DNA of 64,000 nt, taken from Geodermatophilaceae bacterium URHB0062 (GTDB lineage Bacteria; Actinomycetota; Actinomycetes; Mycobacteriales; Geodermatophilaceae). The notes beneath the pieces are model-generated. The model was given only the letters and a program-made list of their open reading frames with translations, made no database searches and had not been told where the DNA came from. Below, one piece after another: positions 17,832 to 26,239 of the stretch; within the stretch, counting starts at the first letter, position 1; the number at the start of each line of letters is the position of its first letter. The stretch covers positions 186,001-250,000 of the forward strand of contig KK211087.1 of NCBI GenBank assembly GCA_000620185.1, given 5' to 3'. The translations under genes and the position numbers were made by a program.

Positions 17832-19043
17832 TCAGGACGCGAACATCTGGAAGTCGCGGGCGAACGCCTCGGTCATCTCGATGACCTGCTGCAGCTCCGG
17901 ATGCCGGACGACGATCATGCCGTCGCCTGTCACCGTCGAGCGCCAGTCGCGGCGCGGCGCCCCGACCGGCAGCAGGTCGAGCAGCGCGACGTGCTCGCCG
18001 TATCGGCCCAGCAGGCCGTCGAGCCCCTCCGAGTGGGTGATCCGGCCCTCCCCGCGGGCCCGCTTGAAGATCGCGCCCGCGTTGTATCGACGCTCCAGTG
18101 GCTGCATCCCGCCGTGGACCACGGCCTGCGCCCAGCCGGCGTACGTGTCGCCGTCCGTGGCGAAGTTCATGACGTCCACCACGCGCGCGCCCGGCGGGCG
18201 CGCCCCGATCTCCCCGAACACCGCCTCGCCGTCGTGCTTCAGGTACCACTCCATGTGCGTGAACCCAGAGCGGAAACCGAGCGCGGCGAGCACCGCCTCG
18301 CCCATCCGCCGTCCACCGGCCAGGTGCGGGACGGACAGGTCGCGCAGCGAGATCGACACCGGGCTGACCCACTCGTGCATGCGCATCTGAAGCGGCCGCG
18401 GCCGGTACCAGAGCACGTGCTCGAAGAGGATCCGGCCGTCGGCGCAGATGGTGTCGAAGGTGAACTCCTCGCCGTCGACGAACTCCTCGACGCTCACCTC
18501 CGTCACGTGCCGCAACGTCGGCAGCACGTCGGCCAGCTCCTGCGCTGAGTCCACGCGGTAGGTGTCCGCGGACCCGGCGCCGGCGATCGGCTTGACGATC
18601 AGCGGGTACCCGACCTTGTCGGCGGCCTCCCACACTTCGGCGACCGTGCGGGCGCTGACGTGCCACGGCGTCCGGATGCCGGCCGCGTCCAGCACGCGCT
18701 TCATCTGCTCCTTGTCGCGGAAGGGCACCGTCTGCTCGACGGTCATGCCCGGCAGGCCGAAGACCTCGCGGATGCGCGCGGCCAGGAGCATGTACGGCTC
18801 CCAGAGGCACTCCACCTGGTCGATCGAGGCGTGCTGAGCCAGCCCGCGCAGCGCGCCGAGCACCGCACCCTCGTCGGCGAGGTCGACGTGCTCGTAGTGC
18901 GCAAGCGACGAGCGGGCGGCCTCGGGCAGGGCGTCGCCCGGCTGGTCGCCGACCCCGATCACCCGCGCCCCCACCCCGGCGAGCGCCCGGGTGAAGTAGG
19001 CCATCTCGGCCGGGTAGCCGGGGGACAGCATGACGATGTTCAT
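17832..19043 (-). CDS. ATP-grasp ligase B (403 aa)
   Basis: An ATP-dependent carboxylate-amine/thiol ligase fold, similar in layout to L-amino-acid ligases and biotin-carboxylase-like enzymes. The N-terminal pre-ATP-grasp domain includes GARVIGVGDQPG. It is followed by FRDKEQMK (108-115), YPLIVKP (146-152, Lys151), the loop GAGSADTYRV (155-164), the hinge VEEFVDGEEF (185-194) and the metal segment GEIGARPPGA (277-286). It starts only 10 bases after the end of ligase C and is co-directional with it, so the two form one operon. Its N-terminal domain resembles ligase D more than ligase C, pointing to duplication. Substrate unknown. Confidence 0.87.
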   Translation of the reverse strand: MNIVMLSPGYPAEMAYFTRALAGVGARVIGVGDQPGDALPEAARSSLAHYEHVDLADEGAVLGALRGLAQHASIDQVECLWEPYMLLAARIREVFGLPGMTVEQTVPFRDKEQMKRVLDAAGIRTPWHVSARTVAEVWEAADKVGYPLIVKPIAGAGSADTYRVDSAQELADVLPTLRHVTEVSVEEFVDGEEFTFDTICADGRILFEHVLWYRPRPLQMRMHEWVSPVSISLRDLSVPHLAGGRRMGEAVLAALGFRSGFTHMEWYLKHDGEAVFGEIGARPPGARVVDVMNFATDGDTYAGWAQAVVHGGMQPLERRYNAGAIFKRARGEGRITHSEGLDGLLGRYGEHVALLDLLPVGAPRRDWRSTVTGDGMIVVRHPELQQVIEMTEAFARDFQMFAS

Positions 19044-19053
19044 CGGACCTCCG

Positions 19054-20280
19054 TCAGGCCTCGGCCAACTCGACGCGGACCCCGCTGACGATCCGGTGCA
19101 GCGCGTCCTCCACCACGGCGGTGTCGGGGTCGCGCACCATCGCGTATCCCTCGCCGAGGTAGTCCGTGGCGGCCGGCTGACCCGGCTGCGGGATCCGCGC
19201 CTCGACGACGAGGTGGCCGATCTGCTGCTGGACGGCGTCGAGGCCGTGCACCGCGCGCACCCGCCCGCGCCCCAGGCCGCGCAGATAGGCCGTTCCGGCC
19301 GCGTACCGGCGCTCGGGCACGTCGAACCGGCCGTGGATCACCACCTCGGTCCACGCCCGGTACAGGTCGAAGTCGTGCGCGTAGCCGTGCATCGAGCTCA
19401 GCTGCGCCCCGGGCGGCCGCGCGGCCACCTCCGAGACGGCGACCGAGCCGTCGGGCCGGGCGAACCACTCCATGTGCGTGAGCGCATCGGTGACTCCGAG
19501 CGCCTTCAGCGCCGCCGGCCCCCACCGGTGGATGCCCTCGTAGCGCGGGCCGGAGATGTCGCGCGGCACGACGACCGTCCACTGGATCCAGGGCGTGCGC
19601 AGCACCTCCAACGGCGGCGGCCGGTAGTCCGCGATCGACGACCACACGGACGTCCCGCCGACAGTGACGCTGTCGAAGGTGTGCTCCTCGCCGGTGAGGA
19701 ACTCCTCGAGCAGCGCGGGGGAGTCGCCGCCCAGGGGCACGGCAGCCAGCCAGCCCCGCAGCATGTCGCCGTCGTCCAGCCGGAACGTCGACTGCGCCCC
19801 GGCGCCGTCCGGCGGTTTGGCGACCAGCGGGAACCCGACCTGGTCGGCGAACGCCAGGGCCTCGCCGGGGGAGCGCACGAGCGCGTGCCGGGCGCACGGG
19901 ATCCCGGCCGCCCGCAGCGTCTCCTTCATCTGCGACTTGTCCCGCACGTTGACCGCGGTCCGCACGTCCATGCCCGGGATGCCGAGGGACTCCCGAACCT
20001 GGGCCAAGGGCACCTGCAGCTGCTCCAGCGCCCCGACGAGCCGCTCCACCCGGCCCATCTGTCCGCCGAGGCCGCTGACCGCCCACTCGAGCTGCCGCGG
20101 GTCCAGAGCGTCCTCCACCCGCCAGTGCGCGGCCAGCCGTTCCCGCAGGTGGGGCGGGATCCGATCCACCGGCTCGCAGGTGACCAGCCCGAGCCGGACG
20201 TCGGGCAGCTCCGCGGCGGCGGAGACGAACCGCGCCGTGGCCTCCAGCAGGTACGGCGCGACGAACGCGGCGACGACCAT
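19054..20280 (-). CDS. ATP-grasp ligase C (408 aa)
   Basis: Same domain plan as ligases B and D: RDKSQMKETLRAAGIP (113-128), FPLVAKP (150-156) with a following GAGAQSTFRL loop, LLEEFLTGEEHTFDS and SEVAARPPGAQL. The N-terminal domain has diverged and lacks the GVGD-x-PG motif shared by B and D, so its substrate or partner probably differs. The ATG is preceded by TAGCGT six bases away and by no ribosome binding site, so the message is probably leaderless. First gene of the C-B operon, divergent from ligase D. Confidence 0.87.
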   Translation of the reverse strand: MVVAAFVAPYLLEATARFVSAAAELPDVRLGLVTCEPVDRIPPHLRERLAAHWRVEDALDPRQLEWAVSGLGGQMGRVERLVGALEQLQVPLAQVRESLGIPGMDVRTAVNVRDKSQMKETLRAAGIPCARHALVRSPGEALAFADQVGFPLVAKPPDGAGAQSTFRLDDGDMLRGWLAAVPLGGDSPALLEEFLTGEEHTFDSVTVGGTSVWSSIADYRPPPLEVLRTPWIQWTVVVPRDISGPRYEGIHRWGPAALKALGVTDALTHMEWFARPDGSVAVSEVAARPPGAQLSSMHGYAHDFDLYRAWTEVVIHGRFDVPERRYAAGTAYLRGLGRGRVRAVHGLDAVQQQIGHLVVEARIPQPGQPAATDYLGEGYAMVRDPDTAVVEDALHRIVSGVRVELAEA

Positions 20281-20286
20281 GCGCGG

Positions 20287-20332
20287 ACGCTACTGCCGAC
20301 GCGCGGCGGACACGAATGATCGGCTCTAGCAT
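20287..20332. promoter_or_regulatory. divergent leaderless promoter pair between ATP-grasp C and D
   Basis: On the minus strand TAGCGT (20287-20292) lies 6 bases before the ATG of ligase C. On the plus strand TAGCAT (20327-20332) lies 7 bases before the ATG of ligase D. Both fit TANNNT -10 boxes with start sites at the first codon, and neither gene has a ribosome binding site. The boxes are only 34 bases apart, so the -35 regions must overlap and the two genes are likely co-regulated or mutually exclusive. Confidence 0.5.
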
Positions 20333-20339
20333 CCGCCCT

Positions 20340-21563
20340 ATGAACGTGGTCTTCGTCGATCCGGCGTTCCCGCCGACGCAGCGCCACTTCGTGCGGGCGC
20401 TGGCCGAGGTGGGGGCGTCGGTCTACGGCGTCGGCGACCGGCCGGGGGAGTGGCTGGACGATGAGCTGCGGTCGTGGATGGTGCACTACCACCAGGTCCC
20501 CAACGTCACCGACGTCGGCGCACTGACCGACGCCGTCCGCTGGATCCAGGACCAGGTCTGGGTCGACCGCCTCGAGGCCACGATCGAGTCGCACACACTC
20601 GCCGCCGCGCAGGTACGGGAGAACTGCTCGATCCCCGGCACGTCGGTGCGGACGGCGTGGCTGTGCCGCGACAAGCCGTCGATGAAGGAGGTGCTGCGGG
20701 CCGCCGGGGTGCCGACGGCGGCATCGACCGCCGCGTCCACCGCCGACGAGGTGCGGTCCTTCGCGCGGGAGATCGGCTACCCGCTGATCCTCAAGCCGCG
20801 GTCCGGTGCGGGCGCGCTCGACACCACCCGCGTGGACGGCGACAGCGGCCTGGACGCGGCCCTGGGGATGTTCGGCGCCCAGCAGGTCGACTCGATCGCC
20901 GTCGAGGAGTTCGTCGAGGGGCACGAGGGCTTCTACGACACCCTCTCGATCGACGGCACTCCGGCGCTGGACTTCGTGTCGCACTACTTCCCGAACGTCC
21001 TCGAGGCGATGCGGGAGCGCTGGATCTCGCCGCAGTTCCTGGCGACCAACCGGATCGACTCGGTTGCCGACTACCAGGAGCTGCGCGACATGGGGCGCCG
21101 GGTCAACGAGGCGCTCGGGATCGGCACCAGCGCGACGCACATGGAGTGGTTCTTCGGACCCAAGGGCCTGCGGTTCAGCGAGATCGGCTGCCGGCCGCCC
21201 GGCGTCGGGGCCTGGGACCTCTACTCGGCGGCCAACGACCTCGACATCTACCGGCAGTGGGCCGACTCGATCGTCCACGGTCAGGTGTGGGGTCGGCCGT
21301 CGCGGCAGTACTCCGCCGGCATCGTGGCGCTCCGGCCGGAGCAGGACGGCACCATCTCCGGCTACTCCGGCATGGACGAGATCCGGGGCCGGCACGGGCA
21401 GTGGATCCTCGACGAGCACCTGCCCTCGCCGGGGACCGGGACCCAGCCCGTGGCCTCCGGGTACATGGCCAACGCCTACGTCCGCATGCGGCACCCGGAC
21501 TTCGACACGCTGCGCGCAATGCTCGACGACGTCGGGCGCACCGTGCACGTCCACGCGAACTGA
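20340..21563 (+). CDS. ATP-grasp ligase D (407 aa)
   Basis: Full-length ATP-grasp ligase: N-terminal domain with GASVYGVGDRPGEW (25-38), CRDKPSMKEVLRAAGVP (109-125), YPLILKP (147-153), GAGALDTTRV (156-165), VEEFVEGHEGFYD (188-200) and SEIGCRPPGVG (280-290). It is related to ligase B in its first domain. The ATG has no ribosome binding site; see the leaderless promoter just upstream. It is followed after 10 bases by a peptidase E-like hydrolase and then an esterase in a close-packed operon, so its product is probably handled by those two hydrolases. Confidence 0.87.
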   Translation: MNVVFVDPAFPPTQRHFVRALAEVGASVYGVGDRPGEWLDDELRSWMVHYHQVPNVTDVGALTDAVRWIQDQVWVDRLEATIESHTLAAAQVRENCSIPGTSVRTAWLCRDKPSMKEVLRAAGVPTAASTAASTADEVRSFAREIGYPLILKPRSGAGALDTTRVDGDSGLDAALGMFGAQQVDSIAVEEFVEGHEGFYDTLSIDGTPALDFVSHYFPNVLEAMRERWISPQFLATNRIDSVADYQELRDMGRRVNEALGIGTSATHMEWFFGPKGLRFSEIGCRPPGVGAWDLYSAANDLDIYRQWADSIVHGQVWGRPSRQYSAGIVALRPEQDGTISGYSGMDEIRGRHGQWILDEHLPSPGTGTQPVASGYMANAYVRMRHPDFDTLRAMLDDVGRTVHVHAN

Positions 21564-21573
21564 AGCCCCTGCG

Positions 21574-22500
21574 GTGACCCCTTCGATCACGCTGCTCGGG
21601 CCGCAGCGCCCTCCCACCCTCGACCGGGTCCTGTCGTCCCTGGGCGTCGGAGGGCCGGTCGCCGTCGTCAACGCCGGCTGGCAGGAGCGGGAATCCGACG
21701 ACGCCGAGATCCTCGGTCTGGCCGGCGGCGAGGCGGTGAACCTGCGGTTGTTCGCCCGATGGATGAGCGTGCTGCAAGTCGATCCCGAGTACGCGGAGGG
21801 TGAGCGCGAGCACCGGCTGGTCCTGGACGAGCTCCAGCAGCTCTACCGGATCCGCCTGGACCACGCGCTCCAGGCGCTGTACGCGGTGGCTGCCCGGGGC
21901 GGAGGGCACGCGACGGTCGAGGCGACCGCGCTGGAGGACGCGCTGTCGGCGGTGCGTCTCCTCGATGCGACGCACGTCGCCCGCGTCCAGGAGCTGCACG
22001 ACACCTTCTACGGGACCTGGCGATTGGAGGAGCGCGGCGCGATCGCCGGGCACCGCGAGGAGGTCCGGCGCCTGCTGTCGTCCGCCGAGTGCCTGGTCGT
22101 CGCCGGCGGCCACGTCGGTGAGCTGGTGCGTGTCCTCCACCTGTTCCACCTGGCGCCGCACCTGCCGCCGCGGGTGGTCGCCTGGTCGGCGGGGGCGATG
22201 GCGCTGACCCCGCGGGTGGTGCTCTTCCATGACCGGGCGGTGCAGGGCGCCTCGCTGACCGAGGTCTTCGACGCCGGGCTCGACGTCGTCCCCGGGCTGG
22301 TGCTGCTCCCGCACGCGCGGCGCCGGCTGCGCACCGACGACCTCCTCCGGATGTCGGTGCTTGCCCGGCGGTTCGCACCCGCTTCCTGCGTCGTCCTGGA
22401 CGACGGCGTCCGGGTCGACCTCGATCCGGATGGCTCGCTGCCCCCGGGTACGCGGCTGGTCGACGACGAGGGGCACATCGTCGAGGGGTCGGCCGCATGA
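21574..22500 (+). CDS. peptidase E/cyanophycinase-like serine hydrolase (S51-type, 308 aa)
   Basis: A class I glutamine-amidotransferase-like fold of the S51 type. The nucleophile elbow AWSAGAM (Ser205 in W-S-A-G-A) matches the x-S-A-G-A motif of peptidase E and cyanophycinase, and AGGHVGELVRVL (177-188) matches the preceding Gly-rich strand. Residues 80-165 are an extra helical insert. S51 enzymes cut Asp-X dipeptides or the beta-Asp-Arg links of cyanophycin, a polymer made by an ATP-grasp ligase. Here it lies between ATP-grasp D and an esterase that overlaps its stop codon. Start is GTG. Substrate is inferred only from context. Confidence 0.75.
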   Translation: MTPSITLLGPQRPPTLDRVLSSLGVGGPVAVVNAGWQERESDDAEILGLAGGEAVNLRLFARWMSVLQVDPEYAEGEREHRLVLDELQQLYRIRLDHALQALYAVAARGGGHATVEATALEDALSAVRLLDATHVARVQELHDTFYGTWRLEERGAIAGHREEVRRLLSSAECLVVAGGHVGELVRVLHLFHLAPHLPPRVVAWSAGAMALTPRVVLFHDRAVQGASLTEVFDAGLDVVPGLVLLPHARRRLRTDDLLRMSVLARRFAPASCVVLDDGVRVDLDPDGSLPPGTRLVDDEGHIVEGSAA

Positions 22501-23666
22501 CCGCGGCCCGACCGCGGACGGGTTCCCGGCGGCTCGCCATCAACCGGCTCAAGTCGGCGAAACCGCTCGACGACGAGGCGATCGACCGGTTCCTCGCGCG
22601 CCACGAGATACCGGTGGTCGAGGGGGACCGGTGCACCTTCCTCTGGCGAGGTGAGGCGGACGAGGCGTGGATCTGCCACCGGATCGTCGGCCTGCCCGAC
22701 CGCATCCCGATGCGCCGCATGCACGGCACTGAACTGTGGTACCTCGTGCTCGAGCTGCCGGAGGGCTCCCGCGTGGAGTACCAGGTCGAGATCCGGCACG
22801 GCGAGCACTACGAGCGGTTCAACGACCCGCTCAACGAGAAGCGGTCGCACGGACCGGTCGGCTCGTCGTCCCTGGCCTTCGGGGCGGGCTACGAGACGCC
22901 GGACTGGGTGCTCCCGGACCCCGAGGCCCGGCAGGGCGAGTTGAAGGACCTCGTGCTCCGCAGCCGGGCGCTCGGCCGCGACGCGCACGTGACGCTGTAC
23001 CTGCCGGCCCGGTTCCGGACGACGGGCTCGTACCCGCTCCTGGTGGTGCACGACGGCGGCGACTTCCTGCAGTACGCCTCGATGAAGACCGTCCTGGACA
23101 ACCTGATCCACCGCATGGACGTCGCTGAGACCGTGGTCGCCTTCACCCACCCCGGGGATCGGCTGGACGAGTACGCGAACTCAGCGGCGCACTCGAGGTT
23201 CCTCACACAGGAACTGCTCCCGGAACTGGAGTCGTCGCTGCCGCTCGTCGGGCAGCGCGCCGGGCGGTGCCTGCTGGGCTCGTCGTTCGGCGGGGTCGCC
23301 GCGCTGTCGGCCGCCTACCGGTCACCCGACACGTACGGGTCCCTGGTGCTGATGTCGGGGTCGTTCGTCTTCACCGACATCGGCAGCGATCACGGCGGGG
23401 GACCGGTCTTCGATCCCGTCGTCAAGTTCGTGAACCGATACCGGGCGAAGCCGCGCTGCGTCGCCGACCGGATCTTCATGTCCTGCGGCGTCTACGAGCA
23501 GCTGATCGTGCCCAACCGGTCGATGGTGCACGTGTTCGAGAACGCCGGCATGCAGGTGCGCTACACGGAGGCCCGGGACGGCCATTCGTGGGAGAACTGG
23601 CGGGACCGGCTGCGCGACGCGCTGTCCTGGGTCAATCCGGGGCCGCAAAAGCTCTACTACGAGTAA
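22497..23666 (+). CDS. enterochelin esterase (Fes)-like hydrolase (389 aa)
   Basis: An N-terminal beta-sandwich domain (about 1-140, with WYLVLELPEGSRVEYQVEIR typical of Fes/CBM48-like domains) precedes an esterase-D-fold catalytic domain. The latter carries the elbow LLGSSFGGVAAL (259-270, Ser263), and the catalytic His is likely in ARDGHSWENW near the C-terminus. The ATG overlaps the stop of the S51-like gene, so translation is coupled. Classical Fes cuts siderophore esters, but no siderophore synthetase, TonB or Fe-ABC gene is nearby. A role in cleaving an ester or amide made by the ligases is more likely. No signal peptide. Confidence 0.83.
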   Translation: MTAARPRTGSRRLAINRLKSAKPLDDEAIDRFLARHEIPVVEGDRCTFLWRGEADEAWICHRIVGLPDRIPMRRMHGTELWYLVLELPEGSRVEYQVEIRHGEHYERFNDPLNEKRSHGPVGSSSLAFGAGYETPDWVLPDPEARQGELKDLVLRSRALGRDAHVTLYLPARFRTTGSYPLLVVHDGGDFLQYASMKTVLDNLIHRMDVAETVVAFTHPGDRLDEYANSAAHSRFLTQELLPELESSLPLVGQRAGRCLLGSSFGGVAALSAAYRSPDTYGSLVLMSGSFVFTDIGSDHGGGPVFDPVVKFVNRYRAKPRCVADRIFMSCGVYEQLIVPNRSMVHVFENAGMQVRYTEARDGHSWENWRDRLRDALSWVNPGPQKLYYE

Positions 23667-23772
23667 GCGGGCGCGCCGTCCTGCATTGCAAGACGCGGAC
23701 CGCAGGGCCACGGTAGGGCGGTCCCACTGCCGCATCCAGCCGCAGGAGAAGCGGCGCAGGAAGAGGTGCCGC

Positions 23773-25233
23773 ATGGCTGCACCCGCTACCCGTAAGCCAG
23801 GCGTTTTCGCTGTCCGCGACGTCCAGGACCTGACCACCGAGACGCACGAGTCCGGTCACGAGCTCAAACGCTCCGTCACCGGGCTCCAGCTGACCTCGAT
23901 GGGCGTCGGCGCCATCATCGGGACCGGCATCTTCGTCGTCATCGGTCAGGGCGCCGGCCTCGCCGGTCCTGGCGTGATCCTCTCCTTCGTGCTCGCCGCG
24001 ATCGCGTGCACGTTCTCCGCCCTCTCCTACGCCGAGCTCGCCTCGTCGATCCCGGTGTCCGGCAGCGCGTACACGTACTCGTACGCCACGATGGGCGAGC
24101 TCGTCGCGTGGATCATCGGCTGGGACCTGATCCTCGAATACGGCGTGTCGGTGGCCGCCGTGGCGGTCGGCTGGGGCGGCAACGTCAACGCCTTCCTCGA
24201 GGCAGCCTTCGGGGTGGCGCTGCCCGATGCGATCAGCAAGTCCCCGGAGGACGGCGGTGTCTTCAACCTGCCCGCCGTGTTCATCGTGCTGGCGATCATG
24301 CTGCTGCTGGTGCGCGGCGCCCGCGAGAGCGCCGGCGCGAACCTGGTCATGGTCGCCGTCAAGCTCGTCGTGCTGACGTTCTTCATCGTCGTCTCGCTGG
24401 CCAACTTCAAATCCGGCAACCTGCAGCCCTTCCTGCCGCACGGCTTCCACAGCGTGACGGCGGCGGCGGCGATCATCTTCTTCGCCTACATCGGGTTCGA
24501 CGCGGTGTCGACCGGCAGCGAGGAGGCGCGCAACCCCGCCAAGGACCTGCCGTTCGCGGTCATCGGGTCCCTGCTGATCTGCACGCTGTTCTACATCCTC
24601 ACCGCGGTGGGTGCCCTTGGCATCGCCACCCCCGAGCAGATGAAGGACAGCGACGCGCCGCTCGCCACGGCCCTCGACGAGGGCGCCGGCCTCTCCTGGG
24701 CGGCGTGGATCCTCGCCCTGGGTGCGTTGATCGCCATCACCAGCGTGGTCCTGGTCATCTTCTACGGCCAGACGCGCATCTTCTTCGCGATGGCCCGTGA
24801 CGGGCTGCTCCCGGAGCGGATGGCACAGGTGCACCCGCGCTTCGGCACCCCGGCGAAGCTGACCGTGGGGCTCGGGGTGCTGATCGCCATCCTGGCCGCC
24901 CTCGTACCGCTCGGGGCGATCGTCGAACTGGTCAACATCGGCACCCTGTTCGCCTTCGTGCTGGTCAACATCGGGGTGATCATCCTCAGGCGCACGCGTC
25001 CCGACATGCCGCGGCCGTACCGCGTGCCGTTGTCGCCCGTGTTCCCCCTGATCGGCGTGGCGTTCGCGGTGTACCTGATGTCGGACCTCCCGTTGGCCAC
25101 GTGGATCCGGTTCGTCATCTGGCTCGCCATCGGGCTCGCCATCTACGCCCTGTACGGCTACCGGCACTCACGTCTGCGCCGCGATCTCGGGCCGGCGCCG
25201 GTCGAGGCGACCGACACAACTGAACAGAGTTGA
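23773..25233 (+). CDS. APC family amino-acid permease (cationic amino-acid transporter-like, 486 aa)
   Basis: Twelve predicted helices with the APC signature near the start: GLQLTSMGVGAIIGTGIFVV, then AALSYAELAS-type helices (FSALSYAELASSIPVSGSAYTYSY). The spacing and the C-terminal PRPYRVPLSPVFPL segment match the CAT/YfnA group, which imports or exchanges amino acids such as Lys, Arg, Ser or Thr. The ATG was chosen after an AAGAGG box; the reading frame is open further upstream. It follows the ligase/hydrolase operon after about 105 bases and overlaps a universal stress protein gene. It could supply amino acids to the ligases. Confidence 0.9.
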   Translation: MAAPATRKPGVFAVRDVQDLTTETHESGHELKRSVTGLQLTSMGVGAIIGTGIFVVIGQGAGLAGPGVILSFVLAAIACTFSALSYAELASSIPVSGSAYTYSYATMGELVAWIIGWDLILEYGVSVAAVAVGWGGNVNAFLEAAFGVALPDAISKSPEDGGVFNLPAVFIVLAIMLLLVRGARESAGANLVMVAVKLVVLTFFIVVSLANFKSGNLQPFLPHGFHSVTAAAAIIFFAYIGFDAVSTGSEEARNPAKDLPFAVIGSLLICTLFYILTAVGALGIATPEQMKDSDAPLATALDEGAGLSWAAWILALGALIAITSVVLVIFYGQTRIFFAMARDGLLPERMAQVHPRFGTPAKLTVGLGVLIAILAALVPLGAIVELVNIGTLFAFVLVNIGVIILRRTRPDMPRPYRVPLSPVFPLIGVAFAVYLMSDLPLATWIRFVIWLAIGLAIYALYGYRHSRLRRDLGPAPVEATDTTEQS

Positions 25234-26132
25234 GTGCCGTGGGCTTCCCCCGGAACAGCGCTGACGGTCCGGTGGTCGCCGGGTTCGACGGCAGTCCGTC
25301 GGCCGAGGACGGGCTGGTCCTGGCCCGGGCCTGCAGACGGGTCCTGGGCACCAGGTTGGTCGTCGCCACCGTGCATCCGTCCCCGGCGCCGATCGGCTCG
25401 GGGCGTGTCGACGCGGAGTGGACAGCAGACCGGCACCACCAGGCGGAGAGCATTCTCGATTCCGCGCGCAGTCTGCTCGCCGACGATGACGACGACGTGG
25501 AGTACCGCATCGTCGCATCGTCGTCGGCTGCCCACGGTCTGCACGACATCGCCCAGGAACTGGACGCGTCCGTGATCGTCGTGGGTTCGAGCGGCGCCGC
25601 CGCCCAGCAGCGGCTCTTCGCCGGCAGCACCGCGCAGCGGCTGCTGGCGGGCAGCTCCTCGCCCGTGGGCGTCGCACCGGCCGGGATGCGGCACCGCACC
25701 ACCGGGCCGCTCTCGAGGATCGGCGTCGCCTACATCGACACCCCGGACGGGCATGCCGCGCTCGACCTCGCCGTCCGGGTCGCGACCCGCGCCGGGGCGA
25801 GCCTCGAGCTCTACTCGGTGCTGGCCGAGAAGGCCGAGGTGGTCATGCCGGTGATCGGCGTCGACGCCGAGCATGCTTTCGCCGCGACGGCGCAGAAGTC
25901 GTTCCAGCAGGCCGTCGACCTCGCCATCGCCGGCATCCCACCCCAGGTCCCCGCGACCGGTCGGGTGCTGACCGGCAGCGTCGTCCACGTGCTGTCCGAG
26001 CTCGACGAGGTCGACGTCCTCTTCTGCGGTTCCCGCGGATACGGACCGGCCCGTCAGGTGCTGCTCGGCGGGGTGTCGTCGCAGCTCGTCCGGCAGGCGC
26101 GCAGCCCGGTCATCGTGGTGCCGCGGCGGTAG
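25230..26132 (+). CDS. universal stress protein with two UspA domains (300 aa)
   Basis: Two tandem UspA folds: one from VVAGFDGSPSAEDGLVLA to the GSSGAAAQQRLFAGSTAQRLL segment, the second from IGVAYIDTPDGHAALDLA to GPARQVLLGGVSSQLVRQA. Both carry the G-x-x-x(9)-G-S/V-S nucleotide-loop pattern. Such proteins bind ATP and act in stress or dormancy responses. A TTG start overlaps the permease stop codon (GTG at 25239 is an alternative), so the gene is coupled to the permease. USP-transporter pairs are common in actinobacteria. Confidence 0.88.
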   Translation: MSAVGFPRNSADGPVVAGFDGSPSAEDGLVLARACRRVLGTRLVVATVHPSPAPIGSGRVDAEWTADRHHQAESILDSARSLLADDDDDVEYRIVASSSAAHGLHDIAQELDASVIVVGSSGAAAQQRLFAGSTAQRLLAGSSSPVGVAPAGMRHRTTGPLSRIGVAYIDTPDGHAALDLAVRVATRAGASLELYSVLAEKAEVVMPVIGVDAEHAFAATAQKSFQQAVDLAIAGIPPQVPATGRVLTGSVVHVLSELDEVDVLFCGSRGYGPARQVLLGGVSSQLVRQARSPVIVVPRR

Positions 26133-26169
26133 CCCACCGGATCTCGGCTCTCACGTGTCGGTTGACTTG

Positions 26170-26218
26170 CCGTCTGCCGGCTTCTCCCCGCATGCCGGCC
26201 GTAGCCCGGGGCAGACGG
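26170..26218. terminator. possible terminator hairpin between convergent genes
   Basis: A 9-base inverted repeat, CCGTCTGCC (26170-26178) and GGCAGACGG (26210-26218), encloses further GC-rich pairing. It lies between the universal stress protein gene and a convergent hypothetical gene. No U-tract is visible. Confidence 0.35.
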
Positions 26219-26239
26219 GAACCGCCCCGGGTGCCGACG

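Noticed and set aside
22497-23666. Siderophore system suggested by the Fes-like esterase
   Set aside because: There is no NRPS, NIS synthetase, iron transporter or Fur-type site around it; ligases and peptidases fit a different role.
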